Assembly: GCA_017942105.1 (NCBI GenBank)
Contig: JAGAVE010000024.1
Location: 1-44,697, forward strand
Reading direction: 5' to 3'
Source of the DNA: Clostridia bacterium
GTDB taxonomy: Bacteria; Bacillota; Clostridia; Oscillospirales; Acutalibacteraceae
Length of the DNA: 44,697 nt
Under the pieces are notes generated by a model that was not told the origin of the DNA, searched no databases, and saw only the letters and a program-made list of their open reading frames with translations. Shown one piece after another: positions 1 to 6,732 of the stretch (positions within the stretch are counted from its first letter, which is position 1; every line of letters begins with the position of its first letter). A program made the translations under genes and the position numbers.

Positions 1-2
1 CA

Positions 3-311
3 AAAAACATATCGTTTCTTATGGATAAAAAAGGAGTATGGTCATTGTCACCTGCATACGACATAACTTTCTCTTACAGAAAAGACAGTATTTGGGTAAG
101 TGCTCATCAGATGCTTATTAACGGCAAAGCTGACAATATCGAAAAAGAAGATTTGTTAAAGGTTGCCGAGAAAGCAAATATCAAAAAATCGGATGCAGTG
201 AAAATTATAGAGCAGGTAATAAATTCTGTTTCTAGATGGGAAGATTTTGCTGAAAAATCCGGTATGTCTGAAAATAACATAAAACGGATAAAAGACTTTT
301 TAAATGTATGA
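3..311 (+). CDS. HipA-like kinase, C-terminal fragment (5' end outside window)
   Basis: The open frame runs in from the left edge; codons from position 3 read KNISFLMDKKGVWSLSPAYD, which resembles the C-terminal catalytic part of HipA-family Ser/Thr kinases (the D-x-H-x-KN-F/I-SFL, then L-SPAYD signature). HipA toxins phosphorylate target proteins such as aminoacyl-tRNA synthetases and are normally paired with a HipB antitoxin, which would lie outside the window. About 100 residues are visible, ending at TGA 309-311 just before a hairpin terminator. The ATG at 21 is internal and not the start. The family call rests on the SPAYD region and the HQM-x-INGK stretch. Whether the complete gene is intact cannot be judged. 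Confidence 0.75.
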   Translation, partial: KNISFLMDKKGVWSLSPAYDITFSYRKDSIWVSAHQMLINGKADNIEKEDLLKVAEKANIKKSDAVKIIEQVINSVSRWEDFAEKSGMSENNIKRIKDFLNV

Positions 312-314
312 TTC

Positions 315-346
315 AACAGCGTGCGGAGTAAAATCTGCACGCTGTT
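315..346. terminator. Bidirectional hairpin terminator between convergent genes
   Basis: AACAGCGTGC (315-324) pairs perfectly with GCACGCTGTT (337-346) around a 12-nt loop, followed by CTTTCG and T-rich sequence on the plus strand and A-rich sequence on the other side. It lies between the convergent hipA-like and nucleotidyltransferase genes. Confidence 0.75.
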
Positions 347-357
347 CTTTCGTTATT

Positions 358-1011
358 TTATTGGAAATAATTGTGATACACTTCATTGATAGTTTCAATG
401 TATATTATAAATGACGGGTGATTGTGATCATTTCTCTGAAGATACATATTCTTTTTATTAAGATATAAGTCAATCACATCTTCCCATAAATGTTCATTTT
501 TAATGGCAATAACTTTATCGTTCAAACCTTTGGATTGAGGAGAGTCGTTCCAATAATATTGATCAAATGCAACAAAGCCTGTTTTGTTATGTATCAGACG
601 ATGCCAACCGTTATAATCCTCATAAACAATTGCAACATCAATGCTGAACGGAGTGTGGTTACCTTTTTTGAATTGTCGTTGCTCTGTTGATATAACCGAT
701 GTTGAGTCTTTACAGTTGCTCCAACCATTTTTATTGAGAACATAGTTAAACTGTTCGATGATGTATTCTTTAATCGCTCTGCCATTGTGAATATTTATAT
801 CAAAGGTTTTTTCTATGCACAAATTATAGTCGAGGTCAATTGGCTCATTTGCATTCTGCGTTATTAAATTTTTAGCACCGCTACCGACCAAGTGAATGTC
901 AACCTGCATAACGGAATCGTTATTTATTTGTTGCTTGAGTTGATTCATAATATCCGAGCAAACCCGTTTCATATTTCCCAAAAATGCTTTGTCTTTGAAA
1001 TAATGATACAT
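358..1011 (-). CDS. Standalone nucleotidyltransferase-fold protein, function unknown
   Basis: A 217-aa protein with the catalytic pattern of the DNA polymerase-beta-like nucleotidyltransferase superfamily: G43-S44 (LVGSGAKN), D59-x-D61 (PIDLDYNL) and a third acidic residue D125 in FSIDVAIV. It looks like a minimal single-domain transferase with no obvious partner domain. ATG at 1009-1011 is preceded by the site AAGGAGA, and a good promoter lies at 1071-1099. It is convergent with the hipA-like gene. Related small transferases occur in tRNA or nucleotide modification, toxin-antitoxin pairs and second-messenger immunity, but nothing here fixes a role. Its position beside hipA and a broken spoVAD suggests accessory cargo (inference). 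Confidence 0.6.
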   Translation of the reverse strand: MYHYFKDKAFLGNMKRVCSDIMNQLKQQINNDSVMQVDIHLVGSGAKNLITQNANEPIDLDYNLCIEKTFDINIHNGRAIKEYIIEQFNYVLNKNGWSNCKDSTSVISTEQRQFKKGNHTPFSIDVAIVYEDYNGWHRLIHNKTGFVAFDQYYWNDSPQSKGLNDKVIAIKNEHLWEDVIDLYLNKKNMYLQRNDHNHPSFIIYIETINEVYHNYFQ

Positions 1012-1070
1012 ATATTATTTCTCCTTCTTTGCCCATGCCAACCCATTTAACATCAAGGTCAAATTATTTC

Positions 1071-1099
1071 AGCATAATCATGGATAGCTTTATTGTCAA
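1071..1099 (-). promoter_or_regulatory. Sigma-A-type promoter for the 358-1011 gene
   Basis: Minus strand: TTGACA (1099-1094), 17-bp spacer, TATGCT (1076-1071), about 60 bases upstream of the start codon. The -35 box is a perfect consensus. Confidence 0.7.
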
Positions 1100-1185
1100 G
1101 TATTTTTTGAAAATTCTATCAAAAAAGCGCTATATAGTCTTCCTTTCATTGCAACCACCCCATAGCTGCACCCATAATTGAAGTT

Positions 1186-1215
1186 CCGAAAACCCAGTAA
1201 AATCAAGGGTTTCGG
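1186..1215. repeat. Imperfect inverted repeat next to the spoVAD breakpoint
   Basis: CCGAAAACCC (1186-1195) and GGGTTTCGG (1207-1215) form a 9-bp stem with one bulged A and an 11-nt loop. It lies 30-60 bases upstream of where SpoVAD similarity begins and lacks a proper U-tract. It may be part of a mobile-element end or attachment region, or a leftover terminator. Calling it an element end is inference. Confidence 0.4.
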
Positions 1216-1242
1216 GATTTTGAAAAATTTTATGGTTTTCTC

Positions 1243-1659
1243 TTGACATTTACCCCTGCCGCGGCGCAGACCATTGCGGATTTTCTTGCTGATACGGGGA
1301 CAGTTCCCAAGGATTACGATATTATCCTTACGGGTGATCTCGGCAGGGTGGGCTCTGAACTGCTTTATGAGCTTCTTGAAAAGGAGTTTTCATTGAATAT
1401 CAGGGATGTTCATAATGATGCAGGTTTGATGATATATAACATCGATGAGCAGGATGTTCATTCAGGCGGAAGCGGTTGCGCTTGCTGCGGGGTTATCCTT
1501 TGTTCAAAAATTCTTGGAGATTTAAAAAACGGAAAAATTAAAAAAGCTCTTGTTGTTGCTACGGGTGCTCTGCTGTCTTCCGTTTCACCTCTTCAGGGGG
1601 AGAGTATACCGTCCGTTGCTCACGGAATATTATTGACAAACGGGGAGGGGAGCAAGTGA
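1243..1659 (+). pseudogene. spoVAD: SpoVAD, C-terminal fragment (5'-truncated)
   Basis: The 138 residues match the C-terminal ~40% of stage V sporulation protein AD, a thiolase-fold protein that binds dipicolinic acid during its uptake into spores and is about 338 aa in Bacillus. Similarity begins abruptly at PAAAQTIADFL and continues through DYDIILTGDLGRVGS, GGSGCACCGVILC and VVATGALLSS to the family C-terminus. The N-terminal ~200 residues are absent: the frame upstream is closed by TAA at 1198-1200 and the sequence there looks unrelated. The TTG at 1243 is only the first possible start, without a ribosome binding site. spoVAC is not seen. Either a degenerate remnant or half of a gene split by an inserted element. 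Confidence 0.85.
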
Positions 1660-1814
1660 AAAATAACGCGGCAATGACTGCAAAAACCTTTTTCAGGATG
1701 GCTGAAGCGGACAGAAAGCTTCTTGTCGTAACAGGAGTTATAAATACCGTTCTTACTGTGTCTATGATAATGAAGCTGATGGTTGCTTTGGTTTGTTTTG
1801 TTAAAAAAGCTTAA
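1656..1814 (+). CDS. Small membrane peptide (52 aa) coupled to the spoVAD remnant
   Basis: GTG at 1656 overlaps the spoVAD stop (GTGA) and opens 52 codons to TAA 1812-1814. The product has a short polar N-terminus and one hydrophobic segment (about residues 22-49, beginning LLVVTGVINTVL) followed by KKA. The overlap suggests translational coupling to spoVAD, as in sporulation operons, but the sequence does not resemble SpoVAE and I do not recognise it. There is no strong independent ribosome binding site. It could be a genuine small sporulation-associated membrane protein or a chance frame. Confidence 0.4.
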   Translation: MKNNAAMTAKTFFRMAEADRKLLVVTGVINTVLTVSMIMKLMVALVCFVKKA

Positions 1815-1904
1815 AGCTCAGGTTGGATTTTTGTCGTTTAATTCCGTATCGGAAAAACAGTTCTGATTTTTGCTCATAATTTCTTTTTTTCTATAATTTT
1901 TCAG

Positions 1905-1933
1905 TTGATTATTATTTTTTTTAGTGATATAAT
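1905..1933 (+). promoter_or_regulatory. Promoter of the first sugar transferase gene
   Basis: TTGATT (1905-1910), 17-bp spacer, TATAAT (1928-1933), with an extended -10 TG at 1925-1926. It precedes the start codon at 1964 by about 30 bases. Confidence 0.8.
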
Positions 1934-1963
1934 CTAGTGAGAATTTTTTAAAAAGAGGATTTT

Positions 1964-2683
1964 ATGGGAGTAACAGTAAACGAAAAAGTTAATATTGTTA
2001 TTTCAGAAGATCAGCATGAAGTTGTCAAAGCTCATCTTTCTGTCAAGGATTTTGACGGTGAGAAGAAATTTCTTGTAAAGGAACCTGCAGTAGTTAAGGA
2101 TAAAAAGCTGTTCCTTTTTGTAAAGAGAGTTTTCGATATCTTGTTGTCGCTGGTTGCGATTATCATCTTTCTGATACCCGGCGTTATAATTGCTGTTTGT
2201 GTTGCCGTGTCATCAAAAGGTGCAGTCATTTATTCGCAGAAGCGTTTGGGCAAAGGCGGTAAGGAATTTAACATTTATAAATTTCGCACGATGGTTGTTG
2301 ATGCTGAGAAACACGGAGCTGTTTGGGCGAAAAAGGATGATGACAGGGTAACTGCCGTTGGTGCGGTTCTGAGAAAAACTCACCTTGATGAGATTCCGCA
2401 GTTCTGGAATATTCTCAAGGGTGATATGAGCTTTGTCGGCCCCAGACCTGAGCGTCGAGTTTTCTACGATGAGTTTGAAACCTATATTGTCGGCTTTAGT
2501 CACAGACTTTATGTCAAACCCGGACTTACGGGTTGGGCTCAGATTAACGGCGGCTATGAGTTAAAACCTGAGGAAAAGGTTGCCTGGGATGTTGAATATA
2601 TAGAAAAGCAGTCGATATGGATTGATATAAAGTGTATTCTTAACACTTATAAGTTGCTCTTGGGTGACGAAAAAGCAAGATAA
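1964..2683 (+). CDS. Polyprenyl-phosphate sugar-1-phosphate transferase (initiating transferase)
   Basis: A 239-aa bacterial sugar transferase (PF02397) that moves a sugar-1-phosphate from a nucleotide sugar to undecaprenyl phosphate, the first membrane step of repeat-unit assembly. It has one hydrophobic segment (about 58-83) followed by the cytosolic catalytic domain with KFRTM (106-110), LDEIPQFWNILKGD (141-154), SFVGPRPE (156-163) and KPGLTGWAQING (185-196). The acidic pair D142/E143 sits where the family's catalytic residues lie. The length is that of the short single-TM form; the ~57 residues before the TM are polar. GAGG at 1955-1958 serves ATG 1964. Monocistronic, with its own promoter and terminator, unlike the second initiating transferase at 13946. 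Donor sugar unknown. Confidence 0.92.
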   Translation: MGVTVNEKVNIVISEDQHEVVKAHLSVKDFDGEKKFLVKEPAVVKDKKLFLFVKRVFDILLSLVAIIIFLIPGVIIAVCVAVSSKGAVIYSQKRLGKGGKEFNIYKFRTMVVDAEKHGAVWAKKDDDRVTAVGAVLRKTHLDEIPQFWNILKGDMSFVGPRPERRVFYDEFETYIVGFSHRLYVKPGLTGWAQINGGYELKPEEKVAWDVEYIEKQSIWIDIKCILNTYKLLLGDEKAR

Positions 2684-2690
2684 GTTATTT

Positions 2691-2725
2691 AATCTCCGTG
2701 CATAGCTTGTACGGAGATTATTCTT
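2691..2725 (+). terminator. Rho-independent terminator
   Basis: AATCTCCGT (2691-2699) pairs perfectly with ACGGAGATT (2711-2719) around an 11-nt loop, followed by ATTCTTTT. It follows the sugar transferase stop by 8 bases. Confidence 0.8.
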
Positions 2726-2747
2726 TTGGATAAAAGAAAGTTTTTGG

Positions 2748-2776
2748 TTGTATTTTATGACGATATATGATATAAT
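2748..2776 (+). promoter_or_regulatory. Promoter of the Ig-like/BY-kinase/ABC operon
   Basis: TTGTAT (2748-2753), 17-bp spacer, TATAAT (2771-2776), with an extended -10 TG at 2768-2769. The predicted leader before the start codon at 2855 is about 70 nt. Confidence 0.75.
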
Positions 2777-2854
2777 CAATTAAATATAAGCGAAAGTGTT
2801 TGTTTTTGATTAAATCGAAAAAACTATTATCAATAAAGAAACTGGTGATAATCT

Positions 2855-3682
2855 ATGGTTAAACTGATAAGGAGAATAACTCTTGCTCTTTTCGTTTTGA
2901 TGCTGGCGGCTTTTATCGTGTTTTCTATCGTCGATAAAATTTCAACGGATATAACAATTCCTGTCATATTAATTGAATCTGATACTATTGAAGTTAGTGT
3001 CAAGGATAAAAAAGAGAAGCTCCTTGAGGGAGTAACTGCAATGGACCAAAAAGACGGTGATATTTCTGACAAGGTTCTTATTGAGTCAATTTCGGATTTT
3101 ATAGAGCCGGGAGTCTGTACGGTTACATATGCTGTCGCAGATTCAGATAAGCATGTTACAAAGCAAACGAGAACGGTAAAATATACTGATTATACAAAGC
3201 CTGAATTCTATATGAAGCGAGCTTTGGTTTACGGTGTTGACGAAGCTCTTGATATCAGAGCCGCAGTCGGTGCTCGTGACTGTATTGACGGCGATATCAG
3301 CGACAGAGTTGCGATTATAACTACAGACTATATTAGAAACACTGCCGGCGTATTTACCGTTTCTCTCCAGGTATCAAACAGTATGGGAGACACGATTTAT
3401 CTTGATGTGACGGTTCATGTTGAGGGTAACGAGACAATGGCGCCTGAAATTCAGCTCAAGAAGAGTCTTATTTATATTAAGAAGGGTGAAACACCGAACT
3501 TCGAAGACTATCTCGGTGATGTAACGGTCAATGGTGTTTTGATGAAACCTGAGGATGTTCAGTTGATGATTTCAACAAACTTTGATGCTGAAAATGAAGG
3601 AACATATAATGTGCATTACTACATTTCGACAAAAGAGGGCTATGAAGGTCATTCAATCCTGACTGTTGTTGTAGAGGAGTGA
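2855..3682 (+). CDS. Membrane-anchored protein with Ig-like (DUF5011-like) repeats
   Basis: A 275-aa protein with a short cytosolic N-terminus, one hydrophobic helix (about residues 7-25, LALFVLMLAAFIVFSIV) and an extracellular part of about three beta-rich modules (roughly 45-111, 112-190, 195-275). The pattern VTAMDQKDGDISDKV, V-x-YAVADS and GARDCIDGDISDRV is typical of DUF5011/HYR-like bacterial Ig domains. No catalytic motif is visible. It is the first gene of the operon holding the two Wzz/BY-kinases, 6 bases before the first. I infer an extracellular partner for the Wzz domains or a wall/glycan-binding scaffold. A lipobox is absent, so it is most likely a signal-anchored protein. Confidence 0.7.
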   Translation: MVKLIRRITLALFVLMLAAFIVFSIVDKISTDITIPVILIESDTIEVSVKDKKEKLLEGVTAMDQKDGDISDKVLIESISDFIEPGVCTVTYAVADSDKHVTKQTRTVKYTDYTKPEFYMKRALVYGVDEALDIRAAVGARDCIDGDISDRVAIITTDYIRNTAGVFTVSLQVSNSMGDTIYLDVTVHVEGNETMAPEIQLKKSLIYIKKGETPNFEDYLGDVTVNGVLMKPEDVQLMISTNFDAENEGTYNVHYYISTKEGYEGHSILTVVVEE

Positions 3683-3688
3683 TAAAGG

Positions 3689-5197
3689 GTGAAAAGGAAG
3701 TTTTCAGGCTTCTCAATTAATTTTGAGTGGAACAGCCTTATAAAAGATGTTGTGCGTAGCCTATGGGCAATTGTCCTTGCGGCTCTTATCGCACTTATGG
3801 GTATTCAAGTTGTTGAAAAAAGTATATATACGCCTACATATACGAGTACGGCGGTTCTCGTTGTCCGATCGAGAGTTGGTACATCGGGAACATTCAGCAG
3901 CCTTACTGCATCTACGGAAATGGCGAATATTTTTACTGAGGTTTTCAAGCAGAATTCAATAAAAAAGCTTGCTGCAGAGAACCTTGGTCTTGAAACCTTT
4001 GACGGAACGGTTACGACTTCTCTGACTGATTCGACAAACCTTCTGAATGTTTCTGTCAAAGCTGATGACCCGGAGCTTGCATTTAAACTGTTGACTTCAA
4101 TTCTGGAAATTTATCCTGAGGTTACCGAGGCTGTCTTTACAGATTCGGTTATAGATATTGTTTCCGAACCTAAAATGGCAACAATGCCGTCAAACTCGCG
4201 ACTTATGGTATATAGAAAGCATATTATCCTTCTTACGATGCTTTTTGAAGCGGGGCTGATTGTTCTTTGTTCATTGTTCAGAGGAACGGTTAAGGAGGAA
4301 AAGGGCTTTGCTGATAAAGTTGATTCAAAGCTTCTTGGTATAATATCTCATGAAAAGCCGCACCTTTCAAAGAAGGAACGATATAAGAAAAAGAAGCGAG
4401 CTTTGCTTATCAATGACGCTTATTCAAGTCTTCGTTTTACGGAAGATTATCAAAAGCTATGCACTAAAATTGAATACATCCATAAGAATCAGCAAAAGAA
4501 AACCTTTGTTGTTTCCAGTGTTGCGGAAAATGAGGGTAAATCAACTGTTGCGGCTAATATTGCGTTGGCTCTCTCAGACAGAGGGTATAGCGTTGTACTT
4601 CTTGACCTGGATGTTCACAAGCCTTCTATTTATAAGATTTTTGATTTTAATAACGAAATTGAAACGGATTTTTCCGATGTTCTTTCAAAGAAGGTTGAAA
4701 TCGGCGATTTCAAATTTTACAGATACAGAAAAACTTCTCTTACTATTGCATTTAATAAGCACAGCAACGAAAAGTCAGAGCTTTTAATTAACAATCAGGT
4801 AATTGACGATGTTCTTAAAGCTCTGAAAGAAAAAGCAGATTTTGTTATTATCGATACTCCGCCGATAAATGCTTCTGCAGATGCTATCGCAATAGCTGAG
4901 GTAGCAGACGCAACGGTGCTTGTTGTCAAAACGGACAGTGTTCCCGTTGAGGATATCAATGAGGCGATTCTTAATATTTCGGAATCGGGAGCAAATCTTG
5001 AAGGATGTATCCTAAATAATGTCTATAAGCCCTTCACTCTTTTCGGTCAGATGGGCGCAGACGAAAGAGGCTATTACGGACAAAGCAATTATTACGGCTA
5101 CTCGAAATCTTCCAAATTTCATACTACTGATTCAACTCAGAAAAAAGATGACGGCTTTTCTGCTGATTCCTTTGATAGCTTAAACCGTAACGAATAG
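3689..5197 (+). CDS. Wzz/BY-kinase fusion 1 (polysaccharide co-polymerase and tyrosine autokinase)
   Basis: A 502-aa protein joining a Wzz-type chain-length domain, with TM helices near residues 25-42 and 178-197 and an extracellular loop between, to a cytosolic bacterial tyrosine kinase. The kinase has a Walker A-like loop AENEGKST (279-286), Walker A' LLDLDVHKP (304-312) and Walker B FVIIDTPP (385-392). The C-terminus holds a tyrosine cluster at 462, 463, 468, 469 and 471, followed by a polar tail. In Firmicutes these activities are usually split (CpsC/CpsD, CapA/CapB); here they are fused as in proteobacterial Wzc. GTG start at 3689, with GAGGAG at 3674-3679. It should control polymer length or export by cycles of autophosphorylation. 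No cognate phosphatase is encoded in the window. Confidence 0.88.
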   Translation: MKRKFSGFSINFEWNSLIKDVVRSLWAIVLAALIALMGIQVVEKSIYTPTYTSTAVLVVRSRVGTSGTFSSLTASTEMANIFTEVFKQNSIKKLAAENLGLETFDGTVTTSLTDSTNLLNVSVKADDPELAFKLLTSILEIYPEVTEAVFTDSVIDIVSEPKMATMPSNSRLMVYRKHIILLTMLFEAGLIVLCSLFRGTVKEEKGFADKVDSKLLGIISHEKPHLSKKERYKKKKRALLINDAYSSLRFTEDYQKLCTKIEYIHKNQQKKTFVVSSVAENEGKSTVAANIALALSDRGYSVVLLDLDVHKPSIYKIFDFNNEIETDFSDVLSKKVEIGDFKFYRYRKTSLTIAFNKHSNEKSELLINNQVIDDVLKALKEKADFVIIDTPPINASADAIAIAEVADATVLVVKTDSVPVEDINEAILNISESGANLEGCILNNVYKPFTLFGQMGADERGYYGQSNYYGYSKSSKFHTTDSTQKKDDGFSADSFDSLNRNE

Positions 5198-5208
5198 GGT
5201 GATGAATT

Positions 5209-6699
5209 ATGAAGAAAAACGATGACAGAAAAGAATATAATGATTCACCTGTGGATGTAAGGGTTCTCTTGGGTGATATTTGGAGAGGTATTGTTAAATT
5301 CGGTTGGATTGCAGTAGTTCTTGCTGTAGTTCTTTCAGGAATTCAGTTTTACAGAAGCTATGTTAATTTCACTCCGGTATACAATGTTTCGGCTACCTTT
5401 ACCGTTCATACGGAAAACAGAGTTCTGACCGGTGATAACGGCATTGCTGCATATTCTTACTACTATGACAGGGAAACAGCCGACCAGCTTGCGACGGTTT
5501 TTCCGCATATAATAGGAAATAAAATTGTAAAAGCTAGAGTTTGCGAGGATCTCGGTGTTGCAAGTATGCCGGCATCGGTTACGGCAGCCTGCGTTTCGGG
5601 AACGAATATGATAACACTTACGGCTTCGGGAAGCGAACCGCAGCTTACTTACGATACGCTTCTTTCAGTAATTGAAAATTATCCGTCGGTTTCGGATTAC
5701 ATAATCGGCAGAACCAAGCTTGTTATGATAAATGAGCCGACGGTTCCTAAAAAGCCTGCAAACTCGGGAGCGTGGGTTTCGTCAGTCTTAAATGCGGCGG
5801 TTATCGGACTTGCTTTGGGTCTTGCCTGGATTATGATTTATGCATTTTTCAGAAAGACTATTCGTACTAAAGACGATATCCGTACAGTGCTTAATCAAAG
5901 ATGCATTGCCGTCCTGCCTCAGGTAGTTTTCAAAAAATACCGCCGTGAAATCGACAGGAGGATTCTTATTACCAATCCGCTTGTCGGCAGTGAATTTTTG
6001 GATTCTCTGCGTCTTTTGAAAAGCTCTTTTCAGAGCCTTGTTGCAGAAGGAAAGAATACGGTTATGATAACAAGTACGGCTCCTTCTGAAGGAAAAACCG
6101 TAGTTTCCGTTAATTTTGCATCAATTTTTGCCAAGGACGAAAAGAAGGTTCTTCTTATGGATATCGACCTTCGTGATTCCGGTATAAAAGAACTTTTGGG
6201 CGGCGAAAATGTTGCGAAGACAAAGAAAGAGGATACTAAGTATTATCGAATTGAAACAATCGATTCTCTTGGCTTTGATTTGTTTACATTCAAATCGAGA
6301 TCGGAAAGCGTGCAGAAAATAATGCGAACCGAGGAGATTATGAGAAGATTTGTCGGTCTTAAAAACGAGTATGATGTAATTTTTATCGATACTCCTCCTT
6401 GTGGCGTGATTTCCGATGCGTCCGTTATAGCTCAATCGGTCGATTCAATCGTATATGTAATCAGGGAAGATGCTGTTATGCAGACGGCTATCCGCGCAGG
6501 AATTAACTCAATGCTTGAAACTAAAGCGGACTTCCTCGGCTGTATTCTTAACGGAGCTGCCGGCGGTCTCGGCGGCTACAGCGGATATTATAGCTACGGC
6601 GGTTATTATAAGAATTACCGCTACGGCTATTCGTATGGTTACGGCCGTTCATATGGTTATGGCAGAAAAAATAAAAAAGATAAAAACAAAGCAAACTAA
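5209..6699 (+). CDS. Wzz/BY-kinase fusion 2 with long tyrosine-rich tail
   Basis: A 496-aa paralogue of the preceding gene, 11 bases downstream. It has a TM helix near 31-48, an extracellular region, a second TM near 193-214 and a BY-kinase with Walker A TAPSEGKT (290-297), A' MDIDLRDS (317-324) and Walker B VIFIDTPP (390-397). The tail (457-484) carries 13 tyrosines in 28 residues, alternating with Gly/Ser, then a basic KNKKDKNKAN end. The A' motif reads DIDLRDS rather than the usual DADLRRP. The tail is far denser than that of fusion 1, suggesting the pair could form hetero-oligomers with unequal phosphate-accepting capacity (inference). Start ATG 5209 follows GGGTGATG. Confidence 0.88.
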   Translation: MKKNDDRKEYNDSPVDVRVLLGDIWRGIVKFGWIAVVLAVVLSGIQFYRSYVNFTPVYNVSATFTVHTENRVLTGDNGIAAYSYYYDRETADQLATVFPHIIGNKIVKARVCEDLGVASMPASVTAACVSGTNMITLTASGSEPQLTYDTLLSVIENYPSVSDYIIGRTKLVMINEPTVPKKPANSGAWVSSVLNAAVIGLALGLAWIMIYAFFRKTIRTKDDIRTVLNQRCIAVLPQVVFKKYRREIDRRILITNPLVGSEFLDSLRLLKSSFQSLVAEGKNTVMITSTAPSEGKTVVSVNFASIFAKDEKKVLLMDIDLRDSGIKELLGGENVAKTKKEDTKYYRIETIDSLGFDLFTFKSRSESVQKIMRTEEIMRRFVGLKNEYDVIFIDTPPCGVISDASVIAQSVDSIVYVIREDAVMQTAIRAGINSMLETKADFLGCILNGAAGGLGGYSGYYSYGGYYKNYRYGYSYGYGRSYGYGRKNKKDKNKAN

Positions 6700-6732
6700 T
6701 TTCAGACAACCTGAAGGAATCGAGATGATTGT

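Noticed and set aside
1243-1248. TTGACA on the plus strand as a promoter -35
   Set aside because: No -10 box at 16-18 bp, and it falls inside the remaining spoVAD coding sequence.
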